64,000 nt of DNA from Synechococcus sp. LTW-R (GTDB lineage: Bacteria; Cyanobacteriota; Cyanobacteriia; PCC-6307; Cyanobiaceae), in contig NZ_CP059060.1 of the NCBI RefSeq assembly GCF_014217875.1, positions 1,550,001-1,614,000 of the forward strand, in the 5' to 3' direction. The stretch's first letter is position 1. Each line of letters opens with the position of its first letter. Made by a program: the position numbers and the translations under genes. Positions 49,088-57,290 of the stretch are shown one piece after another. The notes under the pieces are model-generated. The model made no database searches. It saw only the letters and a list, made by a program, of their open reading frames with translations, and was not told where the DNA came from.

Positions 49088-49834
49088 TCAGCCCCGCCGA
49101 AGAACCGCCCAGGCAAATTCCGGCAGCGCCAACATCCGCCGCCAACGGCTGGGCTCTTGCACGAGGCGATAGAGCCATTCGATCTGAAGCCTGCACATCC
49201 ACTGCGGGGCGCGCTGCTTGGCGCCCGACCAGACGTCAAAGCTGCCGCCCACGCCCATCCAGAGCCCCGGCTGATGGACATGCATCCGCTGGATCCAGGT
49301 TTCTTGACGCGGCACGCCCAAGGCCACCAGCACCAGATCCGGACGGGCCTCAAGCAGTTGCTGCTCAATCCCAGGCCATTGCTCCGGGCTTTGATAGCCG
49401 TGAACGCTGAACTGCAGGGTCAGACCAGGAATCTCCTTCTTCAGCCGAGCTGAGACCAGCGCCATCACCTCAGGACTCGCCCCCACCAGGGCCACCCGCC
49501 AACTGCGAGAGGCTGCCTCAACCAACAGCTGACGGGCGAGCTCAATGCCAGGACTACGCCGCACCCGGTAACCCTTGCGCTTCAGGGCCCAGACCACACC
49601 AGCGCCATCTGGGATCACGAGATCGGCCGCCGCGATCGCTCCGCCCAGGGCGGGATCGGCGAGGGCCGCCATCGTCATTTCGGCGTTCAAGGTGACGATC
49701 TGGCCGCCGCCCTGCTCTTTCAACGCCAGAGCCGCCTCGAGGACATCGGCGGCCACGGCCACCTGCACACCCAGGACCTGGGCGACCTGCCAGGCGGGCT
49801 GTTCAAACGCGTTGGGGCTGGCGGGAGTCGCCAT
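49088..49834 (-). CDS. WecG/TagA/CpsF-family glycosyltransferase (GT26)
   Basis: A 248-residue glycosyltransferase that transfers ManNAc or ManNAcA from a UDP-sugar onto a lipid-linked GlcNAc. The signatures GGQIVTLNAEMTMAAL, AADLVIPDGAGVVWALK (catalytic Asp), VALVGASPEVMALV, VALGVPRQETWI and GVGGSFDVWSG are all typical. It would act directly after a WecA-type transferase such as the one at 34-35 kb. It is transcribed toward psbK and is divergent from the GH15-like gene. Confidence 0.92.
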   Translation of the reverse strand: MATPASPNAFEQPAWQVAQVLGVQVAVAADVLEAALALKEQGGGQIVTLNAEMTMAALADPALGGAIAAADLVIPDGAGVVWALKRKGYRVRRSPGIELARQLLVEAASRSWRVALVGASPEVMALVSARLKKEIPGLTLQFSVHGYQSPEQWPGIEQQLLEARPDLVLVALGVPRQETWIQRMHVHQPGLWMGVGGSFDVWSGAKQRAPQWMCRLQIEWLYRLVQEPSRWRRMLALPEFAWAVLRRG

Positions 49835-49897
49835 TGATGCCGTCGGGGATAGGCCGCACGAGAGAATCTATGGCTGGCCTTCAGGCAGTGCTCGCCC

Positions 49898-52800
49898 ATG
49901 ACCCTCAGCAGCGCCCCGGTTGCGAACAGCGCCGCACCGCTGCAGCTGAGTGCCGCTGAAGCCTGGCAGCACCTAAAGGAACTGGACCGCCAAATCGATC
50001 AGGTGGTGCTGCAGCGCCAACACCCGATCACCGGCCTACTCCCCGCCAGCACCGCCAACAACGTCCACGGCAACTACGGCGATGCCTGGGTGCGGGACTG
50101 CGTCTATTCGATCCAATGCGTATGGGGTCTCGCCCTGGCCCACCGGCGCCTGAGTGGCGCCACCTCCCGCGTCTATGAGCTGGAGCAACGGGTGCTGCAA
50201 CTGATGCGGGGCCTGCTCAACGCGATGTTGCGCCAAGCCCACAAGGTCGAGCGCTTCAAGCAGACCCTCTCACCGCTCGATTGCCTGCACGCCAAGTACG
50301 ACACCGGCAGCGGCGATCCCGTGGTCCCAGACGACGGTTGGGGCCATCTGCAGCTCGATGCGACGGCCCTCTTTCTGCTGCAGCTCGCCCAGCTGACCCG
50401 CTCGGGACTCGTGGTGGTGCAAACCAGCCATGAGCGGGACTTCCTGCAAAACCTCGTCTATTACGTCGCCCGCGCCTATCGCGTGCGCGACTACGGCATT
50501 TGGGAACGGGGCGACAAGGGCAACCACGGCCTACCGGAGCGCAACGCCAGCTCCATCGGCCTCGTGAAAGCAGCCCTCGAAGCCCTGGTGGGCCTCGATC
50601 TCTATGGCCCCCACGGAAGCGGGCAGTGCCATCTGTACATCCCCCACGACGCCATCGTGCGGCTGCGGCGCGCCTTGAGCGGCCTGCTGCCGCGCGAGTC
50701 GGCCAGTAAAGAAGTGGATGCGGCCTGCCTCTCGGTGATTGGCTACCCGGCCTGGGCCGTGGAAGACCGCGCCCTGGTGGAGCGCACCCGGGACAAAATC
50801 CGCACCGAACTGGGCGGCCCCTACGGCTACAAGCGCTTCCGCCGCGATGGCCACCAAACCGTGGTCGAGGACCACAACCGGCTGCATTACGAACGCGAGG
50901 AACTGGCCCAGTTCGAGCACATCGAATGCGAGTGGCCCTTGTTCTTGGCCTACGAGCTGATCACGGCCTGCTGCGAAGAGCGCTGGAGTGAGGCCTGGAG
51001 CTGGCGGGAGCGCCTGCGCAAGGTGGCCGTGGAGGTGGATGGGGTCGCGCTGCTCCCTGAGGTGTACGTGGTTCCCGAAGAACGGGTTGAGGCGGAGCGC
51101 CAGCAACCGGGCAGCCAGGAGCGGATCGCGAACGACAACGTGCCATTGCTCTGGACGCAGAGCCTGACCTGGCTGGGCGATCTGATGCTGCTGGGCCTAC
51201 TGGAGCCGCAGCAACTCGACCCCAGCGAACGGCGCCGCAGCCGCAGCCTGGGCGCGACGGAGGTGCTGGTCAGTTTTGTTCCCGCACGCGAGAGCATCGC
51301 GGCGGCACTCGAGCAGGCCGGCCTCGCCGTGAGCAGGCCAACCGGTCCCACCAGCATTGCCAGCTCCAAGGAGCTGGGCCGGCGGATGGCGCAGGTGGGA
51401 GCCAATGCCCGTCTGGGCCTGAGCGGCCACCCGCGCTTGCGGATGGAGACCATGGCCACCGCCCGGCTCTACCGCCAAGACGGCCAAACCCTGGCCTTTC
51501 TGCCGGCGGTCCTCGAGGAGAGCACCTTCTACCTCTCCGATGACCCCGAGCAACTCGTCGATGCGGTCGCCAACGAAATCAGCCAGTTGGAGCGCCACTG
51601 GCGCGGCAGCGGTCTACCGCTGTTACTGATCCCCGTCGAAGAAGGTCCCTTCCAGCGCAGCCCCGAGACGTTCCTGCGGCTGGGGGAAACCCTGCGCAGC
51701 GGCGTGCTGGGTGGCACCGCTGTTCAACTGGGCAGCCTGGATGACCTCGCCAGCCAGGCCTGCTGGGCCGACCTGCCCAGCCACCGACCCGAAGCGGCCG
51801 CCAGCGCCCCAGCGGAGCCGACCCAGGGGCTGCAGAGCAGCAACCTCGACAAACCCCTGACCGCAGCAGACGAGCAGGAGCTGGAGGAATCCAGCCTCGA
51901 TGCTCTGCTGGAGCGGCTCTGGCAAAGCGGATCCCTGCAGGAGCAAGCCGAGCTGCTCGAACTGCTGGTGCGCCGGCTGGGGCTCTCCACGGTTCTAACG
52001 GGGCCCAGCGGCAACGCCACGCCGAAGGCCCTGCTAGAGGAGGCCTACCGACGGGGCCTCAAAGAAGGCGACTGGAACGTGGTCCGGCGTTGCGCTGGAG
52101 TCCTCGGCTTGGTGCATCCCCAACTGGAAGATGCCCTGACCGACCTATTGGTGCGCCAGAAGCAAGTCGTGGTGGGGCGCAACTACACCAATGACTCCCT
52201 GATCACCCAACCCCTGAGCAGCAAAGCGATTGCGGCGAGAATCCGCCGCTACAGCGGCGAGGACAGCCGCGAATGGGTGCTGCAACAGGAGCTCCTGCTC
52301 GCCCTCGATGGCCTCGCCCGGCGTGATCCAGCCCTGCTCAGCGGCAGCCTGACCCTGCAGCTCGGCCAGCTGTTGCTGCTGCTCACCAGTGAAGTGGCCG
52401 GGGAGCAGAACCTCTCACCGAGCGACGCCTTCGAGGCCCTCTGCGACACCCCTCCCCACACGATCGGGCGCCGGCTCAAGCAGGTGCTCAGCGATGTGGA
52501 ACACGCCAAAGCTGCCCTCCAACGCAAGGAGCAACTGCACCTCAGCGGCCGGGTGAGCTGGGAAGCACCAGCACCCCTCGAGGAACTCGAAAAAGGCGAG
52601 AACTGGCTCAAACACCGCGAGCGCATGGGGGCGCTGCAAAACGTCCCGCGGGACTTCCACCCGGGGATCTGGAGCCTGCTGCACCACTGCCGCGGCCTGG
52701 TCATCGGCGACAAACTCGAACGCCGCAACCGGCTCGAGAGCGCGCCGCTGCTCAAGGAGAAAACCCCCGGCGAACGCAACTTCGCCGTGCACGTGGAGCA

Positions 52801-53095
52801 CCTGCTCAGCAAGATCGAAGCTCCGGAGTACCGGCGCCTCTGCATCGAGACCCTGGTGACCCTGATTGCCTTTGTCGATGCCAACCCAGAGGTCAGCGTC
52901 GCTGACGACCTGGTGCTGGATGTGGTGATTGGCCACGCCGTTCGGGTTGGCTGGCAACAGCGCCACCCACAGGCTGATCCTGCTGACTACGGGAGCCACA
53001 AAAGCGATGCCTGGGGAGAGTTCTACCGCTCGTCACCGGCCGACTGTCGCCGCTGGCAACTGCGGGCCCTCAAGGAACTCGCCGAGATGGAATGA
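49898..53095 (+). CDS. GH15/phosphorylase-kinase-alpha-like protein
   Basis: A 1065-residue protein. The N-terminal (alpha/alpha)6 toroid (about residues 20-440) resembles GH15 glucoamylase and the phosphorylase-kinase alpha/beta subunits: NVHGNYGDAWVRDCVYSIQC, DDGWGHLQLDATALFL and YGIWERGDKGNHGLPERNAS (candidate general acid Glu 203). The C-terminal 550 residues are helical and match no domain I recognise, though a phosphorylase-kinase-like tail is plausible. There is no signal peptide. Glycogen- or glucan-linked regulation is a guess. It is the last GC-rich gene before the low-GC island; its stop is the left boundary. Confidence 0.82.
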   Translation: MTLSSAPVANSAAPLQLSAAEAWQHLKELDRQIDQVVLQRQHPITGLLPASTANNVHGNYGDAWVRDCVYSIQCVWGLALAHRRLSGATSRVYELEQRVLQLMRGLLNAMLRQAHKVERFKQTLSPLDCLHAKYDTGSGDPVVPDDGWGHLQLDATALFLLQLAQLTRSGLVVVQTSHERDFLQNLVYYVARAYRVRDYGIWERGDKGNHGLPERNASSIGLVKAALEALVGLDLYGPHGSGQCHLYIPHDAIVRLRRALSGLLPRESASKEVDAACLSVIGYPAWAVEDRALVERTRDKIRTELGGPYGYKRFRRDGHQTVVEDHNRLHYEREELAQFEHIECEWPLFLAYELITACCEERWSEAWSWRERLRKVAVEVDGVALLPEVYVVPEERVEAERQQPGSQERIANDNVPLLWTQSLTWLGDLMLLGLLEPQQLDPSERRRSRSLGATEVLVSFVPARESIAAALEQAGLAVSRPTGPTSIASSKELGRRMAQVGANARLGLSGHPRLRMETMATARLYRQDGQTLAFLPAVLEESTFYLSDDPEQLVDAVANEISQLERHWRGSGLPLLLIPVEEGPFQRSPETFLRLGETLRSGVLGGTAVQLGSLDDLASQACWADLPSHRPEAAASAPAEPTQGLQSSNLDKPLTAADEQELEESSLDALLERLWQSGSLQEQAELLELLVRRLGLSTVLTGPSGNATPKALLEEAYRRGLKEGDWNVVRRCAGVLGLVHPQLEDALTDLLVRQKQVVVGRNYTNDSLITQPLSSKAIAARIRRYSGEDSREWVLQQELLLALDGLARRDPALLSGSLTLQLGQLLLLLTSEVAGEQNLSPSDAFEALCDTPPHTIGRRLKQVLSDVEHAKAALQRKEQLHLSGRVSWEAPAPLEELEKGENWLKHRERMGALQNVPRDFHPGIWSLLHHCRGLVIGDKLERRNRLESAPLLKEKTPGERNFAVHVEHLLSKIEAPEYRRLCIETLVTLIAFVDANPEVSVADDLVLDVVIGHAVRVGWQQRHPQADPADYGSHKSDAWGEFYRSSPADCRRWQLRALKELAEME

Positions 53096-53163
53096 GGATG
53101 AAAGTTAAGTATATTGCTGAAGAACAAGATCACACAACCAAAGAAGAAAGACTTCCAATTGTC

Positions 53164-54111
53164 ATGAGATCGATGAAAGAAAAGCTTGTCACTGTGGTAA
53201 TTCCGACATTCCGCTCAAACGGAAGAGTCATTGAAACTGCAGATGACGTCAGGAAGCGCCTAAGAGAATTGGACATCCAAAACGAAGTTATAGTTGTCGA
53301 GGACTGCGGAAGGGACAACACATGGGATGCACTGGTGAACTATGCGGAAAACGAGAGAGGTTTCAAGGCAATTCAACTTAGACGAAACTATGGCCAACAC
53401 AATGCAATCCTGTGCGGGATAGTCAATGCCAAAGGTGATCTCATCATCACAATGGACGATGACGGCCAGCATGACCCAGAAGAGATAGAGAAACTAATTG
53501 TCAAACTCGATGAGGGGTGGGACGTTGTTTATGGAACGCCACTAAGAGAAGCACATAGCCGGAGAAGAACGCTAGCCTCAAGATTAACAAAGATGGCCCT
53601 CCAGCTGTCAGCAAACGGGAGCAAGACAGTGAACATATCGGCGTTCAGGGCCATAAGAGCCGAAATATGCGAGCCTTTCAAGAATTACCAAAGCAGATCC
53701 GTCAACCTTGACGCTTTGCTGCACTGGCAAACAGACAGAATAAGCGCTATTAAGGTAAACCACCGAGGGAGACTGCACGGCGATAGCACTTATTCGCTCA
53801 GAAAGCTTGTGAAGCACACTACAAATATGGTCATAGGATTTTCATCGCTCCCACTACGCGCCGCAAGCTATACGGGCATAGCAATAGCCGCAGGTGGCAT
53901 CTGTGCACTTTTGTTTGTATTGTCAGGATGGATAGCAAACGGAAGCGTAGTGCCTGGATTTGCATTTTTGGCTTGCCTGATGTGCATATTTGCTGGCACA
54001 CAGTTAGTAGCACTCGGCCTAATCGGTGAGTACATATCACGAATATACGGAAGGTCACTTAATCAGCCCGTATTTACGGTGGCCAAGGTGGTGGAAGGCC
54101 GAAATGATTGA
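53164..54111 (+). CDS. GT2 polyprenyl-phosphate glycosyltransferase (ArnC/GtrB-like)
   Basis: A DPM1-like GT2 enzyme with a cytoplasmic GT-A domain (VTVVIPTFRSNGRVIETADD, the metal site in LIITMDDDGQHDPEEIEKL) and two C-terminal membrane helices (about residues 233-257 and 271-294 from this start). Enzymes of this shape load a sugar onto undecaprenyl phosphate. The frame is open from ATG 53092, which overlaps the previous stop. I prefer ATG 53164 (MRSMKEKLVTVVIP) because the family homology begins with KLVTVVIP. Base composition is A-rich. It overlaps the GNAT gene start by eight bases. Confidence 0.88.
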   Translation: MRSMKEKLVTVVIPTFRSNGRVIETADDVRKRLRELDIQNEVIVVEDCGRDNTWDALVNYAENERGFKAIQLRRNYGQHNAILCGIVNAKGDLIITMDDDGQHDPEEIEKLIVKLDEGWDVVYGTPLREAHSRRRTLASRLTKMALQLSANGSKTVNISAFRAIRAEICEPFKNYQSRSVNLDALLHWQTDRISAIKVNHRGRLHGDSTYSLRKLVKHTTNMVIGFSSLPLRAASYTGIAIAAGGICALLFVLSGWIANGSVVPGFAFLACLMCIFAGTQLVALGLIGEYISRIYGRSLNQPVFTVAKVVEGRND

Positions 54112-54892
54112 CTCAGACCTGAACTACTACGAATGGAGCGACTCCGGAGTCAGCGTTGTTGGACACCTGTGCGAGCATGACTCACTAGCACTGGGAGAAA
54201 AGATTTTTCAAATCGATGAGATCGGCATGCCGGACTACACCTGCAGCCCAAAGTCAGCAGAAAGCTTCAGAAGGTTTCTGCTGAATGAAGGCTTCACAGG
54301 CGCAACGGCTAGGGTGAAGATAGGAAGCCAAGAGGCGATCACCTTTCTGCAATCCTGCGAGTTTATTTTTATTGAAACAATAATCGAACCCTTTGTACAA
54401 ACAAAGACATTTGACGGAGAATACGACTGGAGCACAAGAATTAGACCTGCCGAAATAGAGGACATTCAGCATTTAAAGGAGATGGCTTTTGAGGCATTTT
54501 CACTAGAAAGATATCATTCAGACAATAGGTATGACAGCAGACTTGCCAGCAAGAGATACTCAGACTGGATAGAAAAGGCAGTCCTAGAAAGAGGAGAACA
54601 AGTTGTCGACGTCGTTATCCAAGAAGGACTGCAGGTTGGCTTCTTTATAAGTAAATTTAACGAGAATGGGGAAGAATGCATGTGGCTTCTGAATTGCATT
54701 GCCCCAAGCCATCAAGGGAAGGGAATTGGGAAGCGCGCTTGGACTGCAATGATTTATAAACTAAAGCAAGAAGGAGTCAAGACAATTAAAACATCAGTGA
54801 CTGCAACCAATACAAGGGTTCTTGGTCTTTATAGCACCTTGCAATTTAGATATCTAGCCCCTCTGGCAACTTTTCACTGGAAAGAAGTCTAA
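54104..54892 (+). CDS. GNAT N-acetyltransferase, WecD-like
   Basis: A 262-residue protein with a divergent N-terminal half and a GNAT domain at the C-terminus (about residues 110-255). The acetyl-CoA loop is SHQGKGIGKRAWTAM, and the ending TNTRVLGLYSTLQFRYLAPL is typical of sugar N-acetyltransferases in O-antigen clusters. RffA in the same operon makes dTDP-4-amino-4,6-dideoxygalactose, so acetylation of that amino group to dTDP-Fuc4NAc is the best guess (as with E. coli WecD). The start ATG 54104 lies in the GT2 stop region. Confidence 0.8.
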   Translation: MIDSDLNYYEWSDSGVSVVGHLCEHDSLALGEKIFQIDEIGMPDYTCSPKSAESFRRFLLNEGFTGATARVKIGSQEAITFLQSCEFIFIETIIEPFVQTKTFDGEYDWSTRIRPAEIEDIQHLKEMAFEAFSLERYHSDNRYDSRLASKRYSDWIEKAVLERGEQVVDVVIQEGLQVGFFISKFNENGEECMWLLNCIAPSHQGKGIGKRAWTAMIYKLKQEGVKTIKTSVTATNTRVLGLYSTLQFRYLAPLATFHWKEV

Positions 54893-54940
54893 TAAGACAC
54901 CTAATAAACAGGAATAGCTGGAGAATAGGTGAGGCCTTCA

Positions 54941-55354
54941 ATGGCTGGCAATGGTGTTAAAGTTGCTCTATCAGATGGAATGACGATGAGGGAGCTCTTG
55001 CTAGCCGCGCCATCAATTATTCTGATCGGAAGCGCGAATGCAGTGATGAAGTGGAGATTGACAAGCACAAATAACGAAAGCGTCGCTGGAGATTTGGCAC
55101 AAAAGATAATCCGACTAGTTTCAGATCCATTTTTGTTTGCAGCGGTCATTGGAACGATCGCTTCTATCCTATGGTGGCTATACATCATATCCAGGGTTCG
55201 AGTTTCTGTAGTCTACCCAATGATTCAAGCTGGAGCCATTGTATTCACTTCGGCTCTGGCAGCGGTATTTCTCCAAGAAAAGATCAATGGTGAACAGCTG
55301 ACGGGGATGCTTCTCGTAATATCAGGTATATTTTTCCTAGCTGCGAGTCGCTAA
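54941..55354 (+). CDS. Four-helix EamA/SMR-like membrane protein
   Basis: A 137-residue protein with four hydrophobic helices (about residues 18-33, 60-83, 88-110 and 113-133). Features such as SIILIGSANAVMKWRL and SVVYPMIQAGAIVFTSALAAV followed by FLQEKING fit the SMR/EamA half-transporter fold, like ArnE/ArnF, which flip undecaprenyl-phosphate-aminoarabinose. ATG 54941 has a GTGAGG ribosome-binding site six bases upstream. Its position after a GT2 enzyme supports a lipid-linked-sugar flippase role, which is inferred. Confidence 0.8.
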   Translation: MAGNGVKVALSDGMTMRELLLAAPSIILIGSANAVMKWRLTSTNNESVAGDLAQKIIRLVSDPFLFAAVIGTIASILWWLYIISRVRVSVVYPMIQAGAIVFTSALAAVFLQEKINGEQLTGMLLVISGIFFLAASR

Positions 55355-55357
55355 ATA

Positions 55358-55837
55358 GTGCCTAAGAACCCTAGGGACGGGATCTTCTTGGTCAAAGCGG
55401 CCGCAAGAAGATACCTACAGCTTGTATTGATGAATACCCTACCATTCTCGACTTGGAGAGTATTTGTACTCCGTCTGTGTGGAGTGCACATTGGCAAAGA
55501 CTGTTACGTCGGATTTGGCGTTATGGTTGATACAAATTATCCAGAGCTAATTACTATTGGCAACTCTGTAACCATATCCCACTCATGCTATATATTTACT
55601 CATACTCAGACACCGGCGCTATCAAGACTTGGGAAAACTTTTGATTCTGTAAAGGGTGTGAAGCTTTTTAGCGGTGCCTGGATAGGAGCTTCATCCTTGA
55701 TTTTACCAGGAGCGGTAGTAGAGGAAGACTGTATGGTGGGGGCTGGCTCTACGGTACGAGGAACATTGAGAAAGGGTTGCCTTTACATGGGTAATCCTGC
55801 GAAGCTGGTGAGAGAGATTTTTAGAGACTCGTACTAA
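55358..55837 (+). CDS. Left-handed beta-helix acyltransferase (hexapeptide family)
   Basis: A 159-residue protein starting at GTG 55358, three bases after the previous stop. The hexapeptide region reads GVHIGKDCYVGFGVMVDTNY, then ITIGNSVTISHSCYIFTHT, and ends with GAWIGASSLILPGAVVEEDC, VGAGSTVRG and MGNPAKLVREI. This is the WcaF/maltose-acetyltransferase type. The His in SCYIFTHTQTP is the likely catalytic base. It should O-acetylate (or otherwise acylate) a sugar. Composition shifts here from A-rich to T-rich. Confidence 0.85.
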   Translation: MPKNPRDGIFLVKAAARRYLQLVLMNTLPFSTWRVFVLRLCGVHIGKDCYVGFGVMVDTNYPELITIGNSVTISHSCYIFTHTQTPALSRLGKTFDSVKGVKLFSGAWIGASSLILPGAVVEEDCMVGAGSTVRGTLRKGCLYMGNPAKLVREIFRDSY

Positions 55838-55838
55838 G

Positions 55839-57284
55839 GTGAAAATTCTTGTTGTCGGTACTGGGTTGGCAGCATATGGTTGTTGCAAGGCTCTTATAGA
55901 GAATATGGTTGATAACATACATGTATATGATATTGGCCTAACTCACAGGGGTGAGTTCTGTGTTGCCAAGGAAGTACTGAATGCATCGAGTGGTGACGGG
56001 TCATTCTTTGAATACGGTATAAATGATTTGAACCTAAGACCTCGTCTTAAGTCAAAGCGCTTATGCTCAAGCCACGCAGCCGGTGGATTCTCTAGAGTAT
56101 ATAGTGGGTCAATATTGAGACCTCAAAATGAGGATCTCATTGACTGGCCTGAAGATTCGATTCCTGAAGATAACGACTTTAAAGCGATTATTTCTTCGTT
56201 AGATATTTGCCAGTTTAAAGATGACTTGGCTACTCTTGCTCCACTAGATGGTACTTCACCACGAATCTCTCCCGAGCTCAGCTGTTATTTAGGCAGGTCT
56301 CGAATAGCACTAAGCCAAGACAAAGAGATTGACGGATGTGTTAACTCGTCAAAAAGTACATTCTGCAGCAGTGCAGCTTTTGATGCTTGGTCTAGTCTTG
56401 GGGTAATAAGATATTTTTCAGGTGTTTACGTGGAGTCAGTTAAGCAAGGCAGAAACAAAGTAGATGTTTACTGCAGACGTGGCAGTAAATCGTTTATAGA
56501 AGCGTTCGACAAGATTTATCTTGCAGCGGGATGTGTTAACACAACGAGCATTATCGGCCACAGCATGGGAGAGAGCAAGGAGCTATATATCAAGTCTGCA
56601 CCGATACACCTCGGTGCTTACATTAGGTGGAAGTTTCGCAGAGACAAGAGCGAAGCGAGATGTAATTCTATCGTGGAAGGCACCATTCCCGATAGATGCC
56701 AATACTTCCATGAGTTCAAGTCAGCGAATACTGGATATCGTTGGTCACATACACAGCTAGGTCCAATGAATACAGATGTGCGAGAGAAGGTGTCAGGATT
56801 AGTACCTCTCTGTCTTACAAGGTATATGAATATGTTATTGAAGAATGTCTGGTTTTCGATTAGCACACTTAACTCTACGACAGGGGAAGATATACCCATT
56901 GTAGTTGATTCAGTTGGACCTACTATTATGGATAGATTAACTAAGATTAACGAAAGACCTCTCAGGAGAAGGTTGCGATACAGCCTAGAGTTAAAACTGA
57001 GAATCCTTAGCAAGTTCAAGACTCTGAAACTGTTGCCTATCCCTTTTGGATCGATTATTGGGGATGTATTAAGAAAAAACCGACTTGGGGGGTGGCACAT
57101 CGGTGGATCACTACCAATGAGTGCTCGGTCGGAATCCCCATACACCTGTAAGCCGACTGGAGAACTTAGAGGAATCAAAGGCGTTTATGTGGTTGACTCA
57201 GCGGGTTTTCCATCCGTACCGGGAAGTTCAATAGCATTGCTAAGCATGGCTAACGCTTATCATATAGCTAGGAATTCACTTTAA
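55839..57284 (+). CDS. GMC-type FAD-dependent oxidoreductase
   Basis: A 481-residue flavoprotein. The N-terminal dinucleotide loop is MKILVVGTGLAAYGCC (Gly 7, Gly 9). The C-terminus has the GMC-type active site GGWHIGGSLPMSA (His 420), then LRGIKGVYVVDSAGFPSVPG and SSIALLSMANAYHIAR, which closes over FAD. Family members oxidise sugar or alcohol hydroxyls. No signal peptide is present, so a nucleotide-sugar or free cyclitol is a likely substrate. It starts with GTG one base after the previous stop and precedes an aminotransferase, suggesting oxidation followed by amination. Confidence 0.83.
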   Translation: MKILVVGTGLAAYGCCKALIENMVDNIHVYDIGLTHRGEFCVAKEVLNASSGDGSFFEYGINDLNLRPRLKSKRLCSSHAAGGFSRVYSGSILRPQNEDLIDWPEDSIPEDNDFKAIISSLDICQFKDDLATLAPLDGTSPRISPELSCYLGRSRIALSQDKEIDGCVNSSKSTFCSSAAFDAWSSLGVIRYFSGVYVESVKQGRNKVDVYCRRGSKSFIEAFDKIYLAAGCVNTTSIIGHSMGESKELYIKSAPIHLGAYIRWKFRRDKSEARCNSIVEGTIPDRCQYFHEFKSANTGYRWSHTQLGPMNTDVREKVSGLVPLCLTRYMNMLLKNVWFSISTLNSTTGEDIPIVVDSVGPTIMDRLTKINERPLRRRLRYSLELKLRILSKFKTLKLLPIPFGSIIGDVLRKNRLGGWHIGGSLPMSARSESPYTCKPTGELRGIKGVYVVDSAGFPSVPGSSIALLSMANAYHIARNSL

Positions 57285-57290
57285 TAGCCG

